Origin: Burkholderiales bacterium
GTDB taxonomy: Bacteria; Pseudomonadota; Gammaproteobacteria; Burkholderiales; Usitatibacteraceae
Direction of reading: 5' to 3'
DNA length: 64,000 bases
NCBI GenBank assembly: GCA_019634955.1
Contig: JAHCAK010000010.1
Span: 38,101-102,100, forward strand
The notes under the pieces were generated by a model. It did not search any database and had not been told where the DNA came from. It was given only the letters and a program-made list of their open reading frames with translations. Below are positions 31,432-40,430 of this stretch, in pieces. How positions within the stretch are numbered: position 1 is the first letter of the stretch; each line of letters opens with the position of its first letter. Made by a program: the position numbers and the translations under genes.

Positions 31432-31530
31432 GGGGGGTTTCAACACGGAGGGCACGGAGAAAAGCAGGCTCCCGTGCGTGGATCCGGATGGGACATGCAA
31501 TCCTCCGTGTCCTCCGTGTTGAAACCCCCC
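31432..31530. repeat. intergenic inverted repeat R1 (acacggagg units)
   Basis: Left arm 31432-31460 and right arm 31501-31530 are inverted copies that agree at about 25 of 27 positions, with an unrelated spacer of about 40 bp between. Each arm starts with ggggggtttca and then holds two copies of a nine-base unit, acacggagg. The right arm reaches the cca stop codon. No ORF or transposase. Shares its build, not its sequence, with R2-R4. Confidence 0.9.
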
Positions 31531-32636
31531 TATTCTTCCTGCAACACCTCCGCAATGCGCGCCGCCCGCGCCGCGTGGATGGCCGCGGGCACCGATTGCG
31601 GGTTGTCGCGGGCGATCGCGGCCGCATCGACGCCGAGCGCCGCCTCCCGCGCCCCGCGCAACCGGTCCCGCGGCACGGTTCTCGCGAGGCCGCGGGCCTT
31701 CAGGTCGCACTCGCACAGGTCCATGAGGCGCTCGAGGCGCTCCGGCCGGCGGAAGGCGTCGGTGCGCTCGAGGAGCTGCAGCAGCGCCTCCGGGCCGAGC
31801 GAGCCGGCGCCTTCGACCGCGGCGCGCTCGCGTGCGGCCAGCGCCGCGAGATCGCGGCATTCCCCCGGCGCATTCACGCGCTCGCACAGGGTGGCGACCG
31901 CCTCCGGCGGGAGGCCCAGCGTGAGGCAGGCGAAGCGCACCGGGAGGCCGTGCGCCGCCGCGGCGGCGAGGCGCGCCGCCGCGAGCGCGCCGCCGTCCGC
32001 GGCCGTGAGCCCATCGATCTCCGGCAGCACGCGGCCGAGGGCGCCGCAGTCGCGAAGCACGGCGAGCATCCGCTCGGGGCGGGGCTCCTGCAGCCCGCGC
32101 GCGAGTTCCTGCCAGACCCGTTCCGGCACGAGGTGGTCGGCCTCGCCGGCTTCCACCATGCCGCGCATGAGGTCGAGCGTCGCGGGCGCGACCGCGAAGC
32201 CGAAGCGCGCCGCGAACCGGGCCACACGCAGGATGCGCACCGGATCCTCGGCGAAGGCCTCGCTCACGTGCCGCAGGATGCCGCGCCGCAGGTCCCCGGC
32301 GCCGTCGTGGGGGTCCACCAGGGTGCCGTCCTCCGCGCGGGCGATCGCGTTGATGGTGAGGTCGCGGCGGCGCAGGTCCTCCTCGAGCGTCACCTCGGGG
32401 GAGGCGTGGAACGCGAACCCCTTGTAACCGGGAGCGGTCTTGCGCTCGGTGCGCGCGAGCGCGTACTCCTCGTGGGTCTCGGGGTGCAGGAACACGGGGA
32501 AGTCGGCGCCGACGGGGCGGAAGCCGCGGCGCACCATCTCCTCCGGCGTGGCCCCGACCACGACCCAGTCGCGGTCGGCCACGGGGCGGCCCAGCAACTC
32601 GTCGCGAACGCTGCCGCCGACCGCGTAGATCCTCAT
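31530..32636 (-). CDS. cca: CCA-adding enzyme / tRNA nucleotidyltransferase
   Basis: A 368-residue class II nucleotidyltransferase that builds or repairs the CCA end of tRNAs. Seen: VGGSVRDELLG (6-16), the catalytic pair D21-x-D23 in ADRDWVVVG, the RRDLTINAIA motif C (about 89-98), DPVRILRVARFAARFGF (about 130-146) and a following helical region. No clear C-terminal HD phosphohydrolase motif is present, making it shorter than the E. coli enzyme (412 residues). ATG 32636. The repeat R1 abuts the stop codon. Confidence 0.93.
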   Translation of the reverse strand: MRIYAVGGSVRDELLGRPVADRDWVVVGATPEEMVRRGFRPVGADFPVFLHPETHEEYALARTERKTAPGYKGFAFHASPEVTLEEDLRRRDLTINAIARAEDGTLVDPHDGAGDLRRGILRHVSEAFAEDPVRILRVARFAARFGFAVAPATLDLMRGMVEAGEADHLVPERVWQELARGLQEPRPERMLAVLRDCGALGRVLPEIDGLTAADGGALAAARLAAAAAHGLPVRFACLTLGLPPEAVATLCERVNAPGECRDLAALAARERAAVEGAGSLGPEALLQLLERTDAFRRPERLERLMDLCECDLKARGLARTVPRDRLRGAREAALGVDAAAIARDNPQSVPAAIHAARAARIAEVLQEE

Positions 32637-32659
32637 GGCGCCGGGCGCGCGGGCGCGGC

Positions 32660-33334
32660 TCAGGGCCGCGGCGGCTCCGCGTAGGGTTCGTCCTCGGCCA
32701 CGAACTCCGTCTCGGCGAGCGCCCCCTCGTTCCACGCCATCACGGCGGGCAGGGACCTCACGGCCTCGCAGTAGCGCGCGGCGGCGCTCCCGCACGGCAC
32801 CGCGTAGGTCTGGAAGCGCATGACCACGGGCGCGAACATCGCGTCGGCGGCCGAGAAGCGGCCGAAGAGGAAATCGCCTCCCGCCCCGAAGCGCCGCCGC
32901 GCCTCGGCCCACAGCCGCTCGATGCGGGCGATGTCGGCGCGGACCTCCGGGGTCATGCCCTTGCCCGGGTGGCTTCCGCGGATGTTCATCGGCATCCTCG
33001 CGCGCAGGTTGCGGAAGCCCGAGTGCATCTCGGCCGAGGCCGCCCGCGCGAAGGCTCGCGCGACGGGGTCCGCCGGCCACACGCCCCGGTCGGGGAACCA
33101 CTCCGCCACCGTCTCGGCGATCGCGAGCGTGTCCCAGACGGCGACCTCGCCGCGCCAGAGCACGGGGACCAGCCCGGAAGGCGACCAGCGGCCGATCCCG
33201 GCGTCCCACTCGTCGGAGTCGAACCGGAGCCGGCGCTCGTCGAAGTCGATGCCGAGCTGTCGCAGCAGCACCCACGCCCGCATGGACCACGAAGAGTAGT
33301 TCTTGTTGCCGATCACGAGGGTCAGCGCTTCCAT
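32660..33334 (-). CDS. glutathione S-transferase family protein
   Basis: A 224-residue GST-fold protein: N-terminal thioredoxin-like domain with GNKNYSSWSMRAWVLLRQ (9-26), where a serine near residue 14-15 is the likely glutathione-activating residue, SGLVPVLWRGEVAVWDTLAI (the cis-proline loop plus a D-T pair contacting glutathione), and an all-helical C-terminal domain with FSAADAMFAPVVMRFQTY. Cytoplasmic; substrate unknown, detoxification or maleylacetoacetate-like roles possible. Tightly spaced with cca (23 bp) and the NDUFA9-like gene (1 bp), so likely part of the slt-led leftward unit. Confidence 0.88.
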   Translation of the reverse strand: MEALTLVIGNKNYSSWSMRAWVLLRQLGIDFDERRLRFDSDEWDAGIGRWSPSGLVPVLWRGEVAVWDTLAIAETVAEWFPDRGVWPADPVARAFARAASAEMHSGFRNLRARMPMNIRGSHPGKGMTPEVRADIARIERLWAEARRRFGAGGDFLFGRFSAADAMFAPVVMRFQTYAVPCGSAAARYCEAVRSLPAVMAWNEGALAETEFVAEDEPYAEPPRP

Positions 33335-33335
33335 G

Positions 33336-34286
33336 TCACCTCCCGGTGCGGCCGCGGTAGGCCGCGTAGCGCCCGCGCAGGCCCGCGGCGGCCATGTACT
33401 CCGGCACGACCGCCTCCATCGCGGCGGGCTCGAAGCCGAATTCCGGCGGGAAGGGGCAACCGCACACGCTTTCCGCTTTCATCGAGGCGAGGTTGTCGCG
33501 GGTCATCACGGGCCCCGGCAGGTGCTCGAGGACGAAGGCCTGCGCGTACGCGGCCCATTCCGGCAACGCGACGATGGCGCGGCGCAGCCCCTGTTGCGCC
33601 GCCACGAAGCGCACGATCTGCGCGAGCGTGTACGCCGTCGGCCCGCACAGGTCGTAGGTGCGGCCCGCCGTGCGCGGGTCCTCGAGACAGTGGGCCACGG
33701 CGCGGGCCACGTCCTCCACCCACACGGGCTGGAAGCGCACGCCGGCCCCGGCGAGCGGGACGACGGGCAGCGGCTTCACCAGGCCGGCGAACAGGTTGAG
33801 GAAGCTGTCGTCGCGGCCGAAGATCACTGAGGGCTTGAGGATCGTGATCGCGAGCCCCGCGCCCTCCTCCCGCAGGGCCGCCTCGCCGCGCCCGCGCGAG
33901 CGCAGGTACTCGCTGGGGCCGGCCGGGTCGGCGTTGAGCGCGCTCACGTGCACGAGGCGGCGCACGCCCGCGGCGCGGCACGCGCCCGCGAGGCGCGCGG
34001 GCAGCCGCGCGTGCACCTTCTCGAAGGGCTCCCGCCGGCTCTGGTGCAGGATGCCCACGAGGTTCACCACGGCATCCGCGCCGTCGAGCGCGCGCGCGAG
34101 GTCGCCGTCGTCGTGCGGGGTCCCGGCCACCAGCTCGAGCGAGGCGATGACCTGCAGGGGCCGCGCCTTGAGGGTGTCGCGGGTGAGCGCGCGCACCGCC
34201 ACGCCACGGCCGGCGAGGCACGCGCAGACCGAGCGGCCCACGAAGCCGCTCGCGCCCAGAACCAGCACGCGGGAGGGCCGCGTCAC
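33336..34286 (-). CDS. NAD(P)-binding atypical SDR, NDUFA9-like
   Basis: A 316-residue extended/atypical short-chain dehydrogenase-like protein with the nucleotide loop GASGFVGRSVC (11-21), VVNLVGIL, HVSALNAD, FGRDDSFLNLFAGLVKPLPVVPLAG and FQPVWVEDVARAV. This pattern matches the complex I NDUFA9 / COG0702 group, which binds NADPH without clear enzyme activity. GTG 34286 overlaps the transglycosylase stop (GTGA), so it is translationally coupled. In bacteria such genes often act as quinone- or lipid-related redox proteins; the actual role is open. Confidence 0.85.
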   Translation of the reverse strand: MTRPSRVLVLGASGFVGRSVCACLAGRGVAVRALTRDTLKARPLQVIASLELVAGTPHDDGDLARALDGADAVVNLVGILHQSRREPFEKVHARLPARLAGACRAAGVRRLVHVSALNADPAGPSEYLRSRGRGEAALREEGAGLAITILKPSVIFGRDDSFLNLFAGLVKPLPVVPLAGAGVRFQPVWVEDVARAVAHCLEDPRTAGRTYDLCGPTAYTLAQIVRFVAAQQGLRRAIVALPEWAAYAQAFVLEHLPGPVMTRDNLASMKAESVCGCPFPPEFGFEPAAMEAVVPEYMAAAGLRGRYAAYRGRTGR

Positions 34287-36229
34287 GGGATGGCGGCGAC
34301 GCTGTTCGCCGCCCCGTTGGCGCCGCGCCCCGGAACGGTGCCCATCAGCGCGCGCAGGCTGGGTGCGCGCCCCGTGAGCCGGTGGGTATAGAACCAGGTG
34401 TTGGCCATGACCTTCTTCACGTAGTCGCGCGTCTCGTCGAAGGGGATCGATTCCGCGTAGATGGCGCCTTCGAGCGGGGCGGCGTCGCGCCAGCGCTTCG
34501 CCCGGCCCGGCCCCGCGTTGTAGCCCGCGGTGGCGAGCACCGGGTCGCCCAGGTCGGCGAGGACGCGGTGGAAGTAGTAGGTGCCCATCGCGACGTTCAC
34601 CTCGGGCTGCGTGAGCATGGCCGGCCGGTAGGGCTGCACCGGGATCTGCTTCGCGACCCAGCGGGCGGTGGCCGGCATGAGCTGCATGAGGCCCATCGCG
34701 CCGGCCCGCGAGCGGATCGCGGCGTTGAAGCGGCTCTCCTGCCGGATGATGCCGAAGAGCAGCGCTTCGTCGACGCCCCACTGCCTCGACGCGGCCGCGA
34801 GCGGCTCGCGGTGGTGCGTGGGATAGCGGCGGCCGAAGTCGTGCAGCGACGCCGTGCGCTCGGCCGCCCCGATGGCGCGGTCGGCGAGGCCGGCCTGCAA
34901 CGCCACCTCGGAGGCGGCGAGCAGGCCCCGGTCGTCCACGGCGCGCAGGCCGTGCACCCATTCGCGGAAGGCCTCCGCGTTCATGTCGAGCCGGTAAAGC
35001 GCGATGGCGCGGCCCACCGCCGGGATGGCGCGGATGCGCGCGACGTCGTCGTCTGCCACCGGGCGGGCCGTCCAGTCGGGAGCCACGGCGATGCCGAGGT
35101 CCTCGGCGGCGAGGAGCCCGTAGAAGTGCCGCTCGCCGGCGAGCGGGCGCAGGATCGCCTCGGCCGCGGGCTTCGCGCCTTCCTCGAGGAGCGCGCGGGC
35201 GAGCCAGTAACGCCACGCGGGGTCGCGCGATTCCTCCGGCGGCATGAGGTTCACCGCGCCGCGAACCGCCGCCCAGTCGCCCGCGCGCAGCGCCGCGCGC
35301 GCCTTCCACCGCAGCTGCGCGACGGTGAAGGGGCCCTCGCCGGCCTTGCCGAACCACTCGGTCGCCCGCGGGTGGTGCTGCTGGGCGGCCGCGTGGGCGA
35401 TGCGCGCCCACCCCTGGCGCGTGTCGTCCGCGCCGAGGGCGGCGGCGTGCGCCTCGAGGTGGCGCGCGGCCTCCTCGGGCTTCGACCGCGCCAGCCGCGT
35501 CACCGCGAAGAGCATCAGCTCGTGCGTGGCCCGCGTGGGGATGCGCGACTTCTCGCCCGCGAGGTAGCGGCCGGGATCCGCGGCCGCGCGCTGCAGCGCC
35601 GCCTCGTTCAGCTGCTCCTTGTTCGGGAGGAAGGCATTGGCGCGCCTCGCCTCGGCGACGAGCCCGGCCGCGAGGAGCCTGCGGATGCGTTCCCAGGCCT
35701 CGGGCGGGCCGATGAGGCGCTCGGCGGCGGCGGCCTCGAAGGGCGGCGTGCAGGCGGCCGGGGCCTCGCGGCCTTCCAGCCAGAGCGCGCGGGCCTCCTT
35801 GAGGGCCGCGGCATCCCCGCGGGCGAGGCGTTCCTGCAGGGCGTAGCAGGCGACCTCGGTGTCGTCGGAAGCGACCAGCGGGTACTCGAGGCGGAAGTCG
35901 TCCCACCGGCCCGCCGCGCCCAGGAGCTTGAGCCAGTCGCGGCGCAGGGGCTCGGCGAGCGGCGTGTCGGCGTGCCGCGAGAGGAAGGCGCGGATGGCGG
36001 CCGGATCCGCCTTCTCGAGCGTGGCCGAGAGGTGCCAGTAGGCGGGATAGGCTTCCAGCGCGTGCCCGGCGAAGCGGTCGCGCCAGCCTTCCAGCGCCTT
36101 CAGGTCGCGCTTCTCCCAGGCCTTGCGGGCCGCCGGCAGGTCGGCGTCGGTGGCGGGCGCAGGCGCGGGGGCCGCGAGGGCGGGGCCGGCGGCGAGGACG
36201 AAGGCGGCGATCAGGCGCGGGAGGCGCAT
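34283..36229 (-). CDS. slt: soluble lytic transglycosylase (Slt70-like)
   Basis: A 648-residue periplasmic murein lyase: signal peptide (1-20, LIAAFVLAAGPALAAP), a long helical superhelix (about 30-450) and a C-terminal goose-lysozyme-like domain with the catalytic glutamate at about 497 (IIRQESRFN), AGAMGLMQLMPATA, NVAMGTYYF and ATAGYNAGPGRAKRW. It cleaves glycan strands to 1,6-anhydro ends. A perfect -10 tataat (complement of 36254-36259) lies 25-30 bp upstream of ATG 36229, which favours this start over GTG 36247. It leads a unit with the SDR, GST and cca genes. Confidence 0.94.
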   Translation of the reverse strand: MRLPRLIAAFVLAAGPALAAPAPAPATDADLPAARKAWEKRDLKALEGWRDRFAGHALEAYPAYWHLSATLEKADPAAIRAFLSRHADTPLAEPLRRDWLKLLGAAGRWDDFRLEYPLVASDDTEVACYALQERLARGDAAALKEARALWLEGREAPAACTPPFEAAAAERLIGPPEAWERIRRLLAAGLVAEARRANAFLPNKEQLNEAALQRAAADPGRYLAGEKSRIPTRATHELMLFAVTRLARSKPEEAARHLEAHAAALGADDTRQGWARIAHAAAQQHHPRATEWFGKAGEGPFTVAQLRWKARAALRAGDWAAVRGAVNLMPPEESRDPAWRYWLARALLEEGAKPAAEAILRPLAGERHFYGLLAAEDLGIAVAPDWTARPVADDDVARIRAIPAVGRAIALYRLDMNAEAFREWVHGLRAVDDRGLLAASEVALQAGLADRAIGAAERTASLHDFGRRYPTHHREPLAAASRQWGVDEALLFGIIRQESRFNAAIRSRAGAMGLMQLMPATARWVAKQIPVQPYRPAMLTQPEVNVAMGTYYFHRVLADLGDPVLATAGYNAGPGRAKRWRDAAPLEGAIYAESIPFDETRDYVKKVMANTWFYTHRLTGRAPSLRALMGTVPGRGANGAANSVAAIP

Positions 36230-36290
36230 CGGCGGGAGCGCGGGCACGCGGGGATTATATTCCCCGCAGACCGCGCTTCCCGCCCGGGGT

Positions 36291-37604
36291 TCAAAGCACC
36301 CAGACCAGCATGCCGAAGACGTAGCAGATCGTGCAGGAGATGAGGGTGAACGGCACGCTCCAGCGCAGGAACTCGCGCAGGCTCACCTTGCGGTTCTCCT
36401 CGCGCTCGCAGATGTTGGCCGCCACGTAGAGGGCCGGGGCGCCGGCGATGGTGAGGTTGCTGCCCAGCGTGCCCGCCCAGAGGAGCATCCACCACAGCGG
36501 CCACGGGTCCACGCCCTGCTGGCCGAGGTCGCGCACGGTGTAGAGGAAGGTGAGGATGTAGGCGTCGTGCTCGACGATGCCGACGATGGGGATGGTGACC
36601 CAGTAGAGGATCGTCGCGCCCAGGGCCATGCTCTGGGCGAAGATCGGCGCCATGCCGTGGGCGAGCTTCTCGAGGATGCCCGTCTTCTCGAGCCCCCCGA
36701 CCAGCGCGAAGAGGGCGATGTAGAAGAAGACGGCGCGCCAGTCGAGCTCCTGGATGATCTCCTCGAAGCTGGGCTTCTTCACCCGGTCGCCGAGCAGCTC
36801 CAGGACCAGCACGAGGACGAGCGCCCCGGTCATGGCGATGAAGCCCAGCTTCACGCCGAGGTGCTCGCGCAGGCTCATGGCGACGATTGTGGCCACGAAC
36901 CCCGCTACCACGATGGTGGCGAAGAGCTTGTCGGGGATCCTCGCCTCGCCCATGCCCTCGCCGCCGGCCGCCACCGCCTTCGAGCCGCCGCCGAACTGGC
37001 GGAAGAAGAACCAGTACATGAGGGCGAGCGTGAGCGCGAAGGTGACGAAGAGGATGGGGAAGGAGCTGGGCTTGCCCTTGAACCAGATGAAGTCGAAGAA
37101 CTCGGCCCCCGAGACGCTGTGCATCATCTGCGGCGGCAGGTCCCCCAGCAGCATGGCCGAGCCCATGAAGTTGGCGCTGAAGCCGATCATCAGCACCAGC
37201 GGCGTGAGCGGCAGCCCGAGGTGGCGCGCGAGCGGGATGGCCACGGGCGCGAACATGAGGATCACGACGACGTTGTCGACGACCATCGACACCAGCCCCG
37301 CGAGCATCGAGAGGATCACGATCAGCATCCCGCCGTTGCCGCGCGACATCTCCAGCGCCTTCACCGAGAGCCATTCGGGGATGCCGGACTTGCCGAAGTA
37401 GCCCGCGATGGTCCAGATGGAGACGAGGATGGCCATCACGTTCCAGTCGACGATCTTGAAGGCGTCGTCCTCGCTCATGAGGCCCATCCAGATCATCACC
37501 GCCACGCCCAGCAGGGCGGCCGCCGTGCTGTCGATCCAGCCGGTGATGACGATCACGATCGTCACCGCGAAGATGGCGAGCGCGAGAATGGTCATCGTTT
37601 CCAT
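36291..37604 (-). CDS. ArsB/NhaD-type (SLC13-like) membrane permease
   Basis: A 437-residue polytopic membrane protein with about eleven to twelve helices of the ion-transporter superfamily. Key parts: MVVDNVVVILMFAPVAIPLA (a helix-break anion/cation site), MIGFSANFMGSAMLLGDLPP, DWRAVFFYIALFALVGGLEKTG and GSNLTIAGAPALYVAANICE. These match the ArsB/NhaD and CitT group, which move Na/H, arsenite or dicarboxylates. Substrate cannot be set from sequence; a dicarboxylate or sodium/proton role would suit the neighbouring carboxylate region. Divergent from the usp gene, sharing a 204-bp regulatory gap. Confidence 0.85.
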   Translation of the reverse strand: METMTILALAIFAVTIVIVITGWIDSTAAALLGVAVMIWMGLMSEDDAFKIVDWNVMAILVSIWTIAGYFGKSGIPEWLSVKALEMSRGNGGMLIVILSMLAGLVSMVVDNVVVILMFAPVAIPLARHLGLPLTPLVLMIGFSANFMGSAMLLGDLPPQMMHSVSGAEFFDFIWFKGKPSSFPILFVTFALTLALMYWFFFRQFGGGSKAVAAGGEGMGEARIPDKLFATIVVAGFVATIVAMSLREHLGVKLGFIAMTGALVLVLVLELLGDRVKKPSFEEIIQELDWRAVFFYIALFALVGGLEKTGILEKLAHGMAPIFAQSMALGATILYWVTIPIVGIVEHDAYILTFLYTVRDLGQQGVDPWPLWWMLLWAGTLGSNLTIAGAPALYVAANICEREENRKVSLREFLRWSVPFTLISCTICYVFGMLVWVL

Positions 37605-37715
37605 CGGGTGCTTCCTCCTTGGGGTGGGGTATTGCTCTTCTCAATGCCCCGGGCATTGCACCACGGGGCCATGGCGAAATGTAGCAAATGATGCGTTCCC
37701 GGCCGCCGGCGGACA

Positions 37716-37729
37716 TTGACCTGAGCCAA
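37716..37729 (+). promoter_or_regulatory. FNR-type box upstream of usp
   Basis: TTGAC-ctga-GCCAA, one mismatch from a perfect TTGAC-N4-GTCAA dyad. A -10-like tagact (37752-37757) starts 29.5 bp from its centre, which places the box at about -41.5, the class II activation position for Crp/Fnr proteins. Confidence 0.65.
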
Positions 37730-37808
37730 GACTCGCGCGGCCTGCGTGGCCTAGACTGGGGCGAAACCGGGAAGCGCGCCCGCGCACCGCCACTGAGGAG
37801 GAGACGCC

Positions 37809-38642
37809 ATGACCTACGGTTCCATCCTGGTCCCCATCGACGAAAATCCCTCGGCCGCCGGCAGCCTGGAGGCCGCCCGTCGCCTCGCCGCGGACTTCGG
37901 CGCGCACCTGGAGGGTCTCGCGATCATCCCGCCGCTTGCCGTGCCGCTGCGGCTGCGCCCGCGCCAGAGCGCCGCGACGCTCATGAAGAAGGAGTGGGAG
38001 CGCGACAAGCAGGAGGCGCGGGCCGGCATCAAGCGCTTCGAGGCGCAGGCGAGGAAGGCCGGCGTGGCTTCCGTGCAGGGGCTCGCGGTCGAGGCCGAGG
38101 CGGCGGCGGTCATCGCGCTGCACGCCCGGACCGCCGACCTCGTCGTGCTGCCGCTGCCTGCCGAGGACGACCTCGGCGCGCTGGGCGGCCACGGCGTCGA
38201 GACGGCGCTGCTCGCGGTCGGGCGGCCCGTGCTGCTCGTGCCGGAGAAGGGCCTGCCGGCGGGCTTCCCGAAGAAGGTCCTCGTCGCGTGGAACGGCAGC
38301 CGCGAGGCGGCGCGCGCGCTGTCCGACGCCGTGCCGCTGATGGCCCGCGCGAAGTCCGTCACGGTGTTCTCCTCGGGTCCCGCGGGCGACGAAGGGCCGC
38401 TGCATTCGGCGAAGTCGGCCGTCCGCTACCTCGCGCGTCACGGCATCCCGGCGGAATCGTCCCACGCCACGGCGGCAGACGAGAAGGTGGGCGACGCGAT
38501 CCTCGCGCGCGCGCGGAAGGCGGGCGCCGATCTCGTCGTCATGGGCGCCTACGGAAGGCCGCGCTTCGCCGAGCTCGTGCTGGGCGGCGCCACGCGCGCC
38601 ATCCTCGCCGGGGCGGGTATGCCCGTCCTGATGTCGCACTGA
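37809..38642 (+). CDS. universal stress protein, tandem UspA domains
   Basis: A 277-residue cytoplasmic protein made of two UspA-type halves. The first (about 1-140, YGSILVPIDENPSAAGSLEAARRLA) lacks a clear ATP motif. The second (about 150-277, VLVAWNGSREAARALSDAVPL) ends with GADLVVMGAYGRPRFAELVLGGATRAIL, whose G-x2-G-x9-G-S/T-like run is the ATP-binding type. Such tandem Usp proteins are often induced by low oxygen or energy stress. An FNR-type box at the class II spacing precedes it, supporting redox or starvation control. Transcribed alone. Confidence 0.92.
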   Translation: MTYGSILVPIDENPSAAGSLEAARRLAADFGAHLEGLAIIPPLAVPLRLRPRQSAATLMKKEWERDKQEARAGIKRFEAQARKAGVASVQGLAVEAEAAAVIALHARTADLVVLPLPAEDDLGALGGHGVETALLAVGRPVLLVPEKGLPAGFPKKVLVAWNGSREAARALSDAVPLMARAKSVTVFSSGPAGDEGPLHSAKSAVRYLARHGIPAESSHATAADEKVGDAILARARKAGADLVVMGAYGRPRFAELVLGGATRAILAGAGMPVLMSH

Positions 38643-38652
38643 TCGCGCGCGA

Positions 38653-38666
38653 TTGACGCGGGTCAA
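38653..38666 (+). promoter_or_regulatory. FNR-type box upstream of tctC
   Basis: A perfect TTGAC-gcgg-GTCAA dyad. A -10-like tagaat (38691-38696) begins 31.5 bp from its centre, near class II spacing. It lies 154 bp before the tctC start and 10 bp after the usp stop. Confidence 0.7.
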
Positions 38667-38819
38667 GAGACTCGCGACCCCCGCCGGTTCTAGAATGGGC
38701 CAGCCGCCGGAAAGAGCGGCCGGGCCGGGGGGTATGCGCCGGATGCATCCGCCGCCTCCCCTCGGGATAGAATCCCCCACGCCGTTATTCCAACGACGAC
38801 CAACGAGGAGACTTTACCC

Positions 38820-39827
38820 ATGACCCGTCGCACGACCGCGAAGACCCTGCTGGCCGCCGTGGTGGCCACCGCCTTTTCCGCATTCACTCCCGCCTTCGCG
38901 TGGGAGCCCACCAAGACCGTCGAGTTCATCGTGCCGGCCGGCACGGGCGGCGGAGCCGACCAGATGGCCCGCCTCGTCCAGTCGATCATCGCCAAGCACA
39001 ACCTCATGAAGCAGAACATGGTGGTGGTGAACAAGGGCGGCGGCGCCGGAGCCGAGGGATTCCTCGAGGTGAAGGGTGCGAAGGGCGACCCGCACAAGAT
39101 CATCATCACGCTCTCGAACCTCTTCACCACGCCGATGGCCACCGGGGTTCCCTTCAACTGGAAGGACCTCACGCCCGTGCGCATGCTCGCGCTCGACCAG
39201 TTCGTTCTCTGGGTGAACAAGGAGAACCCCGCCAAGACCGCCAAGGAGTACATCGAGCTGGTCAAGAAGGCCGGCGACGGCAAGATGAAGATGGGCGGCA
39301 CGGGCTCCAAGCAGGAGGACCAGATCATCACCGTGGCGCTGCAGAAGCAGACCGGCGCCAAGTTCACCTACATCCCCTACAAGGGCGGCGGCGAGGTGGC
39401 GACCCAGCTCGTCGGCAAGCACGTCGACTCCTCGGTGAACAACCCGATCGAGGCCGTGGCCCAGTGGCGCGCCGGGAACCTGCGCCCGCTGTGCGTCTTC
39501 GACAACGAGCGCATGCCGTACAAGAACAAGGTCGCCGGCGACATGAGCTGGAACGACATCCCGACCTGCAAGGAAGCCGGCGTCGACACCGACTACGTGA
39601 TGCTGCGCGGCATCTTCATGGCCGGCGGCGTCTCGCCCGACCAGGTGAAGTACTACGTCGACCTGCTCGAGAAGGTCCGCCAGACGCCGGAGTGGAAGAA
39701 GTTCATGGAGGACGGCGCCTTCAACCAGACCGCCATCACCGGCAAGGAGTACGCCGACTGGGTCGCCAAGGCCGAGAAGCTGCACGAGGGCCTGATGCAG
39801 GAAGCGGGCTTCATGGCCAAGAAGTAA
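38820..39827 (+). CDS. tctC: tripartite tricarboxylate transporter, solute-binding protein TctC
   Basis: A 335-residue periplasmic receptor (signal peptide 1-27, ending TPAFAW) of the Bug/TctC family. Seen: KTVEFIVPAGTGGGADQMAR, VNKGGGAGAEGFLEVKG, GGTGSKQEDQIITVAL and TYIPYKGGGEVATQLVG (about 183-199), all diagnostic. These proteins bind di- or tricarboxylates and pass them to TctAB. Context (oxc, frc, fdh) suggests oxalate or a related carboxylate, which is an inference. A hairpin after the stop probably keeps this gene's mRNA in excess of tctBA. Confidence 0.94.
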   Translation: MTRRTTAKTLLAAVVATAFSAFTPAFAWEPTKTVEFIVPAGTGGGADQMARLVQSIIAKHNLMKQNMVVVNKGGGAGAEGFLEVKGAKGDPHKIIITLSNLFTTPMATGVPFNWKDLTPVRMLALDQFVLWVNKENPAKTAKEYIELVKKAGDGKMKMGGTGSKQEDQIITVALQKQTGAKFTYIPYKGGGEVATQLVGKHVDSSVNNPIEAVAQWRAGNLRPLCVFDNERMPYKNKVAGDMSWNDIPTCKEAGVDTDYVMLRGIFMAGGVSPDQVKYYVDLLEKVRQTPEWKKFMEDGAFNQTAITGKEYADWVAKAEKLHEGLMQEAGFMAKK

Positions 39828-39845
39828 GGCGTTCCGCCGCGGGGA

Positions 39846-39866
39846 GGGGGCCGCGTGGCGGCCCCC
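39846..39866 (+). promoter_or_regulatory. stem-loop between tctC and tctB
   Basis: A perfect 9-bp all-GC stem (gggggccgc 39846-39854, gcggccccc 39858-39866) with a gtg loop and no T-tract. Such structures after a binding-protein gene commonly stabilise the upstream mRNA or partly stop transcription, giving more receptor than membrane subunits. Confidence 0.65.
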
Positions 39867-39905
39867 GCCTCCAGGGCACAAGCACAACGACTGAGGAGAG
39901 GCGGG

Positions 39906-40415
39906 ATGGAGGAAGGCAAGTCGGTCGCGTCCATGCGCGCGGCGGAGCTCGTGATGGCGGGGGTCTTCCTCGCCTTCGGCGCGCTGGTCATGTGGGACAG
40001 CAAGCGGCTGGGGTCGGCCTGGGCCGACGACGGGCCGCAGGCGGGCTACTTCCCCTTCTACATCGGCCTGTTCATCGTCGTCGCCTCGGCGGCCAACATC
40101 TTCCGCGCGCTCAACCTCGGCGAGAAGGGGCGCGCGGCCTTCGTCGAGTGGGGCCAGCTGAAGATGGTCCTGTCGGTGATGCTGCCCACTTGCGTCTACG
40201 TCGCGCTCATCGCCAATCCCTGGTTCAGCCTCGGGATCTACCTCGCCTCCGCCCTCTTCATCGCCTACTTCATGTGGCGGCTGGGCAAGTACGGCCCCGC
40301 GAAGATCGTCCCGGTGGCGCTCGGCGTGGTCGTGTTCTTCTTCCTCATGTTCGAGATCTGGTTCAAGGTGCCGCTCCCCAAGGGGCCCATCGAGGCCGCG
40401 CTGGGCTTCAACTAA
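39906..40415 (+). CDS. tctB: tripartite tricarboxylate transporter small membrane subunit TctB
   Basis: A 169-residue membrane protein with four predicted helices (about 12-30, 44-62, 85-104 and 110-155) and the TctB pattern RAAELVMAGVFLAFGALVMWDSKRLG, DGPQAGYFPFYIGLFIVV. ATG 39906 is chosen over an earlier in-frame ATG (39855), which lies inside the tctC-tctB hairpin; a gaggag site precedes 39906. It forms the membrane complex with TctA, encoded 15 bp downstream. Confidence 0.92.
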   Translation: MEEGKSVASMRAAELVMAGVFLAFGALVMWDSKRLGSAWADDGPQAGYFPFYIGLFIVVASAANIFRALNLGEKGRAAFVEWGQLKMVLSVMLPTCVYVALIANPWFSLGIYLASALFIAYFMWRLGKYGPAKIVPVALGVVVFFFLMFEIWFKVPLPKGPIEAALGFN

Positions 40416-40430
40416 GGGGGGCCACGGATA

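Noticed and set aside
36123..37691. 522-codon plus-strand frame opposite slt and the ArsB/NhaD gene
   Set aside because: Repetitive His/Glu/Asp/Arg content typical of antisense shadow; the opposite strand has membrane-helix and catalytic motifs.
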